This document shows positions 1-8,153 of a stretch of 26,422 bases of DNA, one piece after another. A program made the translations under genes and the position numbers. This DNA is from Dunaliella salina (taxonomy: Eukaryota > Chlorophyta > Chlorophyceae > Chlamydomonadales > Dunaliellaceae), in the NCBI GenBank assembly GCA_002284615.2, contig MU070046.1, positions 50,141 to 76,562 on the forward strand, read 5' to 3'. Numbering within the stretch: the stretch's first letter is position 1; the number at the start of each line of letters is the position of its first letter. The notes under the pieces are model-generated. The model saw only the letters and a list, made by a program, of their open reading frames with translations. It made no database searches and was not told where the DNA came from.

Positions 1-32
1 CACACACACACACGCACACGCACACACACGCA
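1..32. repeat. (CA)n microsatellite, left edge
   Basis: A CA dinucleotide tract with scattered CG interruptions occupies the first 30 or so bases. It lies in what reads as intron sequence, about 30 bases ahead of the acceptor at 61-63. A purer CA tract closes the window on the right. Confidence 0.95.
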
Positions 33-63
33 TTCTCTGTACATGCCTTCATGATGCCTGCAG

Positions 64-450
64 GAGAGGCAGGTAGCTGAGCACGCAAGGATGCTGAGTG
101 AACGGGCTGCGGAGGCAGCTAGGGTGAGTGAGAGGGGTGCTGACAGGCATAGAAGGGGTGCGGAAAGGGCGCTGAGTGAAAGGGCTGCAGAGGCAGCAAG
201 GGTGAGTGAGTGCGTGCTTCCCTCTGGTTTAGTGCCTAACACATATCCCCCAGCACTGAACATGACCTCGCCACCATCATCCCATCCTCCATAAATCCAC
301 CGTCCCACTTGGATGCTGACATCCTTACCCCATTCTGTGCATCAGGCCTGCTTGCTTGGTGCGGTTGCTTCGATGACCTTGACGGATAACCGACAGAAGA
401 CGGCAACTGAAGCAGCAGCTGCAGCTGTGGCTGCAACCAATGCAGCCTGA
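64..450 (+). CDS. 3' terminal exons of an unidentified coiled-coil, Ala-rich protein
   Basis: Two candidate exons fit together in phase 0. The first starts after a CCTGCAG acceptor at 64 and reads ERQVAEHARMLSERAAEAAR to a strong donor (AGG|GTGAGTGAG) at 124. A second equally good donor lies at 202 because the exon's 3' half is duplicated; using it adds 26 in-frame residues. The next exon starts after ACAG at 397, reads KTATEAAAAAVAATNAA and ends with TGA at 448-450. The composition (Ala, Glu, Arg, no Pro or Gly) predicts a helix or coiled coil at the C-terminus. The upstream part lies outside the window, so no function can be assigned. No TGTAA is seen close after the stop. The splice calls are by eye; the first exon is more convincing than the second. 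Confidence 0.45.
93..209 (+). repeat. 78-bp in-frame tandem duplication including a splice donor
   Basis: The segment starting GCTGAGTGAA at 93 recurs at 171 with few changes, and both copies end in GGGTGAGTGAG. The period of 78 bp is 26 codons, so the protein repeat LSERAAEAARVSE is preserved and a choice of two donors (124 and 202) results. Confidence 0.8.
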
Positions 451-1518
451 ACGGATGCTGAATCATGGCTCTGAAAGTCAGCTCAGCCAAGCTATGTGTG
501 AAAAGGAGAAGTTAATGCCCCGCTGCAGAATGAGTATGCAGAGGATTGAGTTGGGGGTGGCTTATTTGGTACTTCTGCATCAAAAAAGTGAGGGTGGGGC
601 TCTAAAATTGTGCCAGGGGCATTATGTCATTTTTTCACCAATTCCATGTACATGGGTAACAGAACGCTTGCTCAGGCCCAAATCATGCCCGTATTTTGGC
701 TCTCAGATAGTTTTTTGGTCAAGCCTGATCCATTGAGTGGAAAAAGAGGGGGGGGGGCAAAGTTTGGTCCAAAGCACTTACAGCATGGGCGCATCTGGCA
801 GGCGAAAGTGGTGCAAAGAAGAAAAGCATGCAAGCACTGTGTTGGGCCACAACCTGAGCATGAGGACTTGTGCAGTATGCTTCCTGGGCATACCTGCCAA
901 GTTTGGGAGCCCAGGTGTGCAGGGGTGGGCTCCTGGCAAGCAGTGACAGCTGGGTGTTTGACCAAAACATGAGGCTCTGGTCAGCCCGCCTGAGCGCATG
1001 CTCACTCGATGCACGCATGCTTTTGCACCTAAAGATGAAAATGCAAGACTCGGGCTTACATATGAGGCCTCCAGGGCAGCTGGCCGGATCTTCAGATTTT
1101 GAACGAGATGGTGCATGCCGAGCTTTCGATGTTTCATTATTTTTTCGTCCCAGCAGAAGTGTCGTGACAAGGAATGGCGCAGTGGTTGTTCTGTGATGTT
1201 GACTTGCCATTTCCCCTACCAAAATTTAGGTCCGGGGAGCGATTCTCTGGACCCCTGCCCCAGCCTGGAGAATTCTCCTTAATCATTTACTCAGAGGTCC
1301 TGCACACCCAGAATTAGCTGGATGCAGTGGAGCATGAACTCAAACCTACTTTGCTTACCTGACTGAAAATCACCGATGTGTGCATTTGGAAATTCATGTT
1401 CCTTGTTACTCAACTACATGCACGCATGCTTGCAGTATGGAAGGCAGCCAGGCAGCATGGCAATAATGTGTTGTGTTTGTATGTTAATGTGCATTCAAAT
1501 GCACGCGCGTTCTTGCAG
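451..1518. other. Intergenic or intronic sequence without a recognisable gene
   Basis: Open frames exist on both strands, but none has a recognisable domain, convincing splice borders or biased codon use. There is a G9 run near 751 and T-rich patches. Near 1434 a short piece resembles the downstream exon at 1519-1616 (see the separate entry). If the ArfGAP-like gene starts in this window its 5' exons should be here, but I could not find the zinc-finger exon. Confidence 0.5.
1434..1475 (+). repeat. Decayed partial duplicate of the exon at 1519-1616
   Basis: The stretch around GGCAGCCAGGCAGCATGGCAA closely resembles 1567-1606 of the exon. In the same frame it reads VWKAARQHGNNVL against VEQAARQQGYNVD in the exon. 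It lies 133 bp upstream, in sequence expected to be intron. Confidence 0.5.
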
Positions 1519-3984
1519 ACTGGTTGGTCCAGCTTCCGCTCCCTCTACTCGAGCGTGGCCTCCTCAGTGGAGCAAGCAGCCAGGCAGCAGGGCTACAACG
1601 TGGACCTAGGCGGCAGGTCAGCCTCCTCAAGCGGCCGCCAAGGTGGGCACAACACACACCTGGTCTTGGTGCTGGTGATGTTGACCATGCGCATGATGGT
1701 GTGGTGCAGTGATGGGAGTGACTACAATGAATGCAGGGTGCGGCTGGACCGCTTGCGCGAATTAAAGGATGGGTTCGGCAAAGTTGCACCTGTCTTCGTG
1801 CGCATGCTTGCACAAGATAAAGCTGGAAGGCCTGCGTGCCTGTCGGCAGCTGGAGGTTGCTTCCAATGGAGTGGTTCTGTACATATGCGGAGCTGCTCTC
1901 GATGGCTTTACAGCCTAGCACAAGCAAAAAAGCCCTCCCGTATCATCTGCTGTGCGACTGGCCTCATGCAGGGCCACCTGCAATGCTTGGCATGGATGCC
2001 ATGGATGTGAGTGCATTTTTCTGGAAATTGATGCGCTGGCGCAGGCATGTGTAGTCCACAATCTTCATATGTTTCTGAGACGATGTGCTTGCACTTCTCC
2101 CTCCTTCAGTTCGGCCTGTTGTGGGAAACACGTTCGCTTGTGCAGGCTTGTGTAGTCCACAATCTTTATATGTTTTTGATGTGCTCGCTCTTCTCCATAC
2201 TTTGGTTGGGCTTGTAGTGTACACACCAAACCAAACCACAGTGGGCACATAGCGGGCTCAAGCAGCCCACCAGCAGGATGTTCATATAATCTGAAAAAGC
2301 AGTCTGTGTGACAGCAGCAAAGGGCAGGAATTCCATCCTGCTTTCGAAGCTTGCATGGGCTGGGATATACATAAAGGGGAGGGGGGGGTTAGAGCAACAT
2401 TGACAACTTGCATACACATGTGCATGCATGTAGAAGAGGCGGTCATCAATGCACTGGGACTACCTACATGCAAGGTTAAAGAAGACAGGCATCTATGCGA
2501 GAGAGGAAGCTTGCACAAAAGCAGTGCAGTTGAAGGAAGCAGAGGCATGGCTTTAGCAGGCTGTAAGTATGGCTGTGCTAAGCCATGTGTTTTAACTCGA
2601 ACACCTGGACATATTTTGTTTGTGCAAGTCAGACAGGCTCTGCACATGCAACTGTACCACAGCCCAAATCTGCGCGCATGCATTCATCTGTTTCCTCCTC
2701 ATAAGTCATGAGAACGTGCCCTCAGCGTCTTCTGCACTCTCTTCACACAGCAGCAAAGGGCTCGTGCAAAAAGGCACCAAATGCAGAAGGATTGCATGGC
2801 ATCGCAAGCATGTTCATCGGCCGCATTCCCTCCCTACAACAACACGTGCTCATGTACTCTCTCCATGTCTCCCTGCAGTGGCAGGGGGGTCCTACTCAGC
2901 CTTACCGAACGCTGATGATGCCTCCCCTTTCCGCAACGACAAACTGCTCGTACTCTCTCCATGTCTCCCTGCAGAGGCAGGGGGCTCCTACTCAGCCTTA
3001 CCCAACACCGAAGACTACATGCCCATGGGCAGCGGCCCCAATGATGCGTACCACTACCACGATGAAGACGACACCCCAGGGGCAGCCAACGACAACAACG
3101 GCAGCGGCTTTGCAGGCTTTGATGATGGGACAGATGGAGGTGCGCTTCGGCCTCTGGGCTTGCGCAGCCTGTTCTATTCCTTCAAGGTGCATTACGCCCC
3201 AGGGATCTGTCCACATGGTTCAAACTAGCTGCACTCTGGGGCAAGAATCAGGATGTGGGTCAGTTCCCCACCGGGTGTATCTCCTGGGTCGAACTGGCTG
3301 CACTCTGGGGCAAGAATCAGGATGTGGGTCAGTCTGCTTGGCTGTGCTGAGCAGGGACACAGCAGCGCTCGCTCAGAGCAGCCAATGGCCAGGGCTATGC
3401 TCAGGCCCACCGCTGCTTCGATTTCCCAGGGTCTCCAAGGAGTTGTTCGTGGCAACTGAGGTTGACATGCAGCTTCGCAGGCTTCCACGCACTGACCATT
3501 GGCCATGCCCGCATGTGTGTCACTGGCAGCAGCTTGGTGTTGCTGGCTGTTTGTCACTGGCAGCAGCTTGGTGTCGCTGGCTGTATGCCACTGGCAGCAG
3601 CTTGGTGTCGCTGGCTGTGTGTCACTGGCAGCAGCTTGGTGTTGTCGCTGCGACACTGGCAGCAGCTTGGTGTCCCTAGCAGTGAGATATTGGCAGTAGC
3701 TTGGTGTTGCTGGCTGTGTGCGACTGGCAGCAGCTTGATGCTTTGAAGGAAGCTGCATGCAGACAGCAGCAGGCCAAGCTGCCTTTGCCGCATTGTGAGA
3801 GATTGCTGGGATTGCTGCTCGTGTATTTGCAGGATGGGACCACATCAGCCAACCAAAGCCCAGCGCCCCCGTTGTCCAACAGCAGTCCAGGCCTGCAGGG
3901 CGCACAGCTGTGCCCAGCGCGAGGCGGGAGCCTCCCAAGGCTAAAGATGACGATGACGATGATGATGAGTGGGGAAAGTGGTAG
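1519..3984 (+). CDS. C-terminal exons of a probable vesicle-traffic protein, ArfGAP1/AGD6-like
   Basis: Exon a (1519-1616, acceptor CTTGCAG, donor GGCAG|GTCAGC) reads TGWSSFRSLYSSVASSVEQ and continues to NVDLGGR. Exon b is tentative (1737 to 1782 or 1797) and reads VRLDRLRELKDGFGK. Exon c (2975-3139; alternative start 2879) encodes AGGSYSALPNTEDYMPMG, then an Asp/Asn/Gly-rich stretch. Exon d (3833-3984) joins exon c in exact phase to give GGWDHISQPKP and ends KAKDDDDDDDEWGKW plus TAG. The GWSSF segment, rich in Ser with spaced bulky residues, resembles the curvature-sensing ALPS helix of ArfGAP1, and plant AGD6-type ArfGAPs also have acidic, Trp-containing tails. The family stimulates GTP hydrolysis by Arf on Golgi membranes. 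The diagnostic C4 zinc finger is not in the window, so the identity is inference. An SCY1-like pseudokinase tail is the main alternative. The b-c junction phase does not match, so an exon is missing or wrong between 1800 and 2850. Confidence 0.45.
1798..2853. other. Probable intron with a ~101-bp imperfect tandem duplication
   Basis: At 2041 and again at 2142 the sequence GCAGGC(A/T)TGTGTAGTCCACA begins a unit of 75-80 bp (AATCTT.ATATGTTT, then GATGTGCT and CTTCTCC). The rest is TGCATG-rich with no convincing exon. The frame reading LEVASNGVVLYICGAALDGF at about 1850-1915 is open but has no clear splice support. Confidence 0.5.
2854..3009 (+). repeat. 96-bp tandem duplication of an intron acceptor plus exon start
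   Basis: The unit GTACTCTCTCCATGTCTCCC then TGCAG, followed by GGCAGGGGG(G/C)TCCTACTCAG, occurs at 2854-2909 and at 2950-3005. Each copy holds a full pyrimidine tract and CAG acceptor (ends 2878 and 2974). The period is 32 codons, so both acceptors open the same frame (AGGSYSALPN twice). Confidence 0.85.
3217..3333 (+). repeat. Two-copy 69-bp tandem repeat in the last intron
   Basis: GCACTCTGGGGCAAGAATCA with its flanks (AACT.GCT before, GGATGTGGGTCAGT after) occurs at 3231 and 3300. It lies in the intron between exons c and d of the ArfGAP-like gene. Confidence 0.85.
3515..3740 (+). repeat. 34-bp minisatellite, seven units
   Basis: The core CACTGGCAGCAGCTTGGTGT starts at 3521, 3555, 3589, 3623, 3654, 3688 and 3722. 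The spacing is 34 bp except one 31-bp unit, and the last two units are the most diverged. It is intronic. Translations of it (LAVCHWQQLGVAG) are repeat artefacts, since the flanking exons splice in exact phase without it. Confidence 0.9.
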
Positions 3985-4615
3985 GGCAAGGGCCAAGGCG
4001 AGTAGGTTGTGGGGATTGGGTACCGTACTGTAGATAGGTCTGGGTAGCTGTTTGCTGTCCTGGATGGAGCTCAGCCTCAAAATATGGTAGGAGGGGCTGG
4101 TAGTAACTGTATTGAGCCTCAGCCTCAAAGTCACACACAACTCTTGTCACCCGTGTGCTCACTCACCTACAATGGAGTGGGAACTGAGTTTGCGTGTTTC
4201 AGCTCTGCAAGTATTGGCATGCATGAGGTCATGGTCAGATATGAAATAGGAGTGATGATGTTTGTGAGTTGCGAGCAAGGTCAGCACCATCTTTGTTGGG
4301 AACATGGGTTTGTTTCTCAAGTGCAGCTTTGGGGGGGAGGGTGCAAAAAGGCATCTTGTTTGAGCTTAACAAGGAAATGATGAACTGCAAAGTGTTGTTG
4401 GTGCTGTCAATTTACGCTCTTTAGCCTTCTCTTGCATTCTTCCTTCACCTTTCTCAGCATTTTCTCTACACCTTGCGCATACTACAACACTTCAGTGCTG
4501 TTCGATAGAGGATTGTATGGGTGAAGTCTATGCGGAGGCTGCGCTCATTAAGGGAAGGTTCGCTAGCAAGCAGGCCAGCAGGGATCTCACCAAATGGCCT
4601 CTTTTTCTCCCACTT
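3985..4615. other. Downstream flank of the ArfGAP-like gene; no gene seen
   Basis: It contains a short duplicated phrase (GAGCCTCAGCCTCAAA, once near 4069 and once near 4114). The first TGTAA I found after the stop at 3984 is at 4685, inside a repeat, so no close poly(A) signal is evident. Confidence 0.5.
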
Positions 4616-4619
4616 TTCA

Positions 4620-4740
4620 CAGCCACGCTCTCAGCATCCCGTTATGGCTTTCACAAGCCAATGCATCTCCTTTTCCCCAGCTACTGTAAGGAGAATTCTC
4701 TCTACCTGGGTATTTTTTCTTTTCTTTCTTTGTACCCTTT
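4620..4740 (+). repeat. R1 dispersed repeat, 3' part
   Basis: It matches the 3' half of the R1 family: GGCTTTCACAAGCC hairpin, then TGTAAGGAGAATTCTCTCTAC, then a T/C-rich tail to about 4735. The family is defined by the copies at 4750-4965, 5360-6240 (interrupted) and 14555-14785. Confidence 0.55.
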
Positions 4741-4749
4741 GCTCACAGC

Positions 4750-4965
4750 GCCCGCAAATTTATTACCACCAGAGGCGCTACTGAAAACAAGGATAGACTT
4801 CAGGCCCGGGCACTTCCAGCAAACCTCCAAATTTCTACTAGCATTTTCTGTTCTTCAGCTTCGGATTGGAGGGGGGACTCATCATGATGGCTCTTAATGA
4901 GCCCGTGTGTTACCTTTCCTAAATTCATGTAAGGAGAGTTTTCTCTGCTTATTTTCTATTACCTC
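4750..4965 (+). repeat. R1 dispersed repeat copy
   Basis: It begins near GCCCGCAAATTTATTACCAC and GGCGCTACTGAAAACAAGG, runs through GGACTCATCATGATGGCTC and GAGCC, and ends with TGTAAGGAGAGTTTTCTCTGC and a pyrimidine-rich tail. It is SINE-sized (about 215 bp) but I see no A or B box. The class is unknown. Confidence 0.6.
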
Positions 4966-5359
4966 GTCTCATGGACTAAAAATGATTTCATTGGAAGGAT
5001 AGCAGTCTCCCTTTCTCGTTCCTGTGAGTTGAAAATACAAAATTGGAAACCTGCCCAGCTCCTTCCAGATTGGAGGAATATCCATCTTGTAGAGGTCAAA
5101 CACTGAGGAGACAAAAGGATTTTGAAGCCTTCAAACAGCAACACTGACATCTAGAACCCTAACACTCTGGAGCCCCTTGAGGGCTTGGTCTTGACACTCA
5201 CAAGGCCACCATGCTTGCAATATGTCTTCATGCTAATTCTGTCCGTTATGCTTGCAAACTCATTGACAATGGGCGAGCTCTCAAGAAGGCTCCTTTATAC
5301 TCTCAATGGTTGGAAAGAATTGGGATAGGATAGGGTTGCAGAGCCCATTCTGTTCAATA
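4966..5359. other. Unassigned repetitive-looking spacer
   Basis: No protein frame or RNA is recognisable. There is no clear similarity to the other repeats in the window. Confidence 0.4.
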
Positions 5360-6240
5360 TGCCCACGAACTTATTTCCACAAGATGCGCTATGGGAAGGT
5401 TTACAAGGTTTACAAGGGAATATAACCTTCAGCCAGAAAGTTTGGCTGCTCGGTGTGGTGAAAGAAATCCATAAGCTCAGAGATGAAGCGATAAGTCTGA
5501 GTACCCTGGTTTTGAAAGAAACGAGCTACATCCAGAGAGCAGGCATCAGAAAAAAAAGAAAGATCCTGTATCATTTGACACTACTCTGTGAGCAGGAAAG
5601 TCACTAAAAATATGTGCATACTTTCTTCTAAGACAACACAGGAAGTTGCAAGGGCAGAAAAAGATGACGTGCTTTTCATCCTGCCATTGTTCTGAAACAC
5701 TTAAATCACATTGAGGTGCATGTCCATCCCAACGAGAAGTTTCAACTCGGAGCTTATGGGTGTGCAGTCGGAAGCAAGCAATGTTCCTCTGCATATGCCT
5801 ACCCAAATCCAAATGCAGATACCTAGGAGTATGGAGAGGTTTACCAAAAGCAGAATTGTGCCGGAAGGGAAGCGCTACCCAGTTATGGTACTTGGCTAAC
5901 TTGTTTAAATAAGCACCATGTTCAGCATGATCCTCAGTTGGCCACACGCTCATATGCCTTTTCCGGAAATCAACCACAAAATCATTTATTCCAATGGGCT
6001 GGCCTGAGTACACGCAATGTGTGAAGTAGTTGCCTATGGGAAACAAGAGTAACTCCCACAGCCAGGTTATAGAGCCAAATACTTCTAGTAACCCTCTAGA
6101 TCCCCATTAGCCTGTCTTGACTCATGGCTAATGGTGAAGGGGACTCACGGCTCTTTATGTGTCAATGTGTCTTTTTTCCCTTTATTGATGCAGGGAAAAT
6201 TTTTCTGTCTACGTCGTTTTTCCTTATCTTTACAAAGCCG
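5360..6240 (+). repeat. R1 dispersed repeat copy, split by LINE A
   Basis: The left part (5360-5397, ACTTATTTCCACAAGATGCG) and the right part (6034-6240, starting ACAAGAGTAACTCCCACAGCC after the TSD) align end to end with the uninterrupted copies at 4760 and 14564. The right part includes CTTCTAGTAACCCTC and the 3' hairpin TGATGCAGGGAAAATTTTTC with TGTCTACG. The LINE insertion therefore came after this repeat. Confidence 0.75.
5398..6033 (-). mobile_element. LINE A: 5'-truncated LINE 3' end with 9-bp TSD
   Basis: This 636-bp minus-strand fragment is flanked by CTATGGGAA at 5389-5397 and 6034-6042. Its 3' tail (5398-5418) is two units of CTTGTAAAC on the minus strand. It is highly similar to the 3' end of LINE B but lacks the SINE found there. 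The minus-strand reading includes the C-terminal cysteine/histidine knuckle region (CDLSVSEQWQDEKHV then FFCPC), typical of the region after the reverse transcriptase in LINE ORF2 proteins; the second cysteine of the CxxC is changed to serine. Truncation at the 5' end is the normal outcome of target-primed reverse transcription. Confidence 0.88.
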
Positions 6241-6296
6241 CACCTGCCAACAAGGGCAGCTTAGCTGAAGCAATTAGGTGCCTGTAATCAAACCAA

Positions 6297-6729
6297 GACA
6301 AAGACTGTGCACAAGTGGCTGGGATGGGAGCATCACTCAGGTTTTTTTCGGGAAAGCTTTCGGAACTCTCATGGCTGGAACCTATGTCGTCCTTGCTTGA
6401 ATGCAGTTTTTTCAGTTTTCTTCAGTCGGGAGGTATTCCTATGGTGTACCTCATTTGGCATGTTCACCCCTGTACTGTGTCATGCACCTCTGTACTCTCA
6501 GTTGCATGCTGCCTTTGGACACTCCTCATTTTATCTCTTACACTCTCCATTGTGCTCTTAGAGTTGGTGCTGTCATTTTTCTTCCACCTGCTATCTGGAG
6601 TCAACTTGTGTGTGATGGCAGTGCCTTTCATGTCCTACTTCAGTATACTGCAGACTTATGGTTTCATAAGCTGAGCAGCCAGACTGAATGGCTGAAGGCT
6701 TCATCTCCTCTTGTAAACCTTGTAAACCT
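6297..6729 (+). mobile_element. Plus-strand LINE-like 3' fragment with 14-bp TSD
   Basis: A perfect direct repeat TGTAATCAAACCAA (6283-6296 and 6730-6743) brackets this 433-bp segment. It ends in CTTGTAAACCTTGTAAACC directly against the right TSD, so the element lies on the plus strand. The last 60 bp (CTGAGCAGCCAGACTGAATG then GCTGAAGGCTT) recur at 21902-21965. Open frames through it show no domain I recognise, so the body may be 3' UTR. Confidence 0.8.
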
Positions 6730-7359
6730 TGTAATCAAACCAAACCAAGCTTGTGTACAAATGTCGACTGGTTTGGAAACAAAGCCTGGTGCTGACTTCA
6801 GAAGTGTCAACTACTACTGGGAAGGATTGGAATGGCCTGTACAGGCACAGTCACATCAGGTTTACAAGGTTTACAAGGGAACATAACCTTCAGCCAGAAA
6901 ATTTGGCTGCTCGGTGTGGTAAAAGGAATTTTATAAGCTCAAAGATGAAGCGATAAGTCTGAGTATCTTGGTTTTGAAAATATCGAGCTACATCCAGAGA
7001 GCAGGCATCAGAGAGAAAGAAAAATCCTGTATCATCTTACACTACTCTGCGAGCAGGAAAGGAATTGAAAATATGTGCATACTTTCTTCTAAGACAACAT
7101 AGGAAGTTGCAAAGGCAGAGAAGGATGACGTCCTTTCATCCTGCTATTGTTCTGAAACACAGAAATCACATTGAGGTGCATGTCCATGCCAATGAGAAGT
7201 TTTAACTCAAAGTTTATGGGCATGCAATTGGAAGCAAGCAATGTTCCTCTGCATATGCCTACCCAAATCCAAATGTAGATACCTAGGAGCATACCAAGAG
7301 CAGAATTATGCCGAAAGGGAAGCGCTACCCAGTTCTGGTTCTTGGCTAGCTTGTTTAAA

Positions 7360-7529
7360 AGAAAAGGAAAAAGAAAGATTTACGCCCTTGAGCGTGCATT
7401 ACGGGAAGAACCCTTTAGGAAACTCACCAACCACCCGGATTCCTCCAAGTTTCTTTTGCGTAGCGATTGTACTCACCGAGGCTCGAACACATTACCCCTG
7501 GATCATTGATTCCTGAGTATTTCCGGGAA
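7360..7529 (-). mobile_element. SINE1 copy, 5'-truncated, inside LINE B
   Basis: This 170-bp block is flanked by CTTGTTTAAA (7350-7359 and 7530-7539). LINE A has the same flanking sequence with a single CTTGTTTAAA and no insert, so it is the empty site. The block is close to identical with 10001-10165. On the minus strand it carries a B-box-like GTTCGAGCC and ends in a purine/pyrimidine tail (GAAAAGGAAAAAGAAAG on plus). The first 15 bases with the A box are missing. Confidence 0.9.
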
Positions 7530-8153
7530 CTTGTTTAAATGAACACCATGTTCAGCCTGATCCTCAGTTGGCCACACGCTCCTATGCCTTTTCCCTAAGT
7601 CAACCACAAAATCATATATCCTAATGGGCTGGCCTGAGTACACGCAATATGTGAAGTAGTTGCACCTGTCCAATCCCTGAAAAGCAGATATGAACTCTGA
7701 CGCCCAGCACTTTTTAGAGTTACTACTCATGTCGATAGCCGCTCCAAGCACCTTACGTATAGTAGTGCTGTTGCAGGCAGGGGAGGCATTATAAAATCTG
7801 ACAGCAGCTCGAAACCAATAGAATTGTAATGGTTCAAACTCACATTCACGTAGCACAGTCCAATTTGGTGTAGTCCTTTTCACTCCAAGAATTCGCTTCA
7901 GTAAACACAGTTGCACAGTCTGCAACGGGCAGGTCACCTCATCTGCTGGTCTCATAAACCTGGTACCCCAAATTTGACTAGCATACATGCTAGCAGGGAG
8001 AGCATATGTCTTAGTCAACCAAAGCATGGTATGAGGCCTATCTGCCAGCTTATTTTCATCTGCAACGTGCCTAATACGGCGACATCCAGCCAAGAAAGGT
8101 GCACATATATGCTCAGAAGAGGCAAGGGGGTTAAATTGTTTCGTAAACAGCAC
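7503..8153 (-). pseudogene. LINE B post-reverse-transcriptase domain
   Basis: The minus frame holds ALPASMYASQIWGTRFMR, then VQLCLLKRILGVKRTTPNWT, VLRECEFEPLQFYWFRAAVRFYNA and the YSGQPIRIYDFVVDLGKRH region also found in LINE A. This is the arrangement that follows the RT palm and thumb in ORF2 of many plant and algal LINEs. At the lower coordinates the frame runs into the SINE. Past the SINE, LINE B keeps a CDFC pair in the knuckle where LINE A has CDLS, so the ancestral knuckle was probably C-x2-C ... H ... C. Confidence 0.8.

Noticed and set aside
719..1222. Long open frame on the minus strand at 0.7-1.2 kb
   Set aside because: No domain, no splice logic, no codon bias, and overlapping open frames on the other strand; consistent with chance.
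3462..3746. Repetitive proteins such as LAVCHWQQLGV in several frames
   Set aside because: Produced by the 34-bp minisatellite, which lies inside an intron whose flanking exons join in exact phase.
1519..3984. SCY1-like pseudokinase C-terminus
   Set aside because: The acidic W-containing tail would fit, but the GWSSF segment fits ArfGAP1 better and no kinase or HEAT exons are visible; kept only as an alternative.
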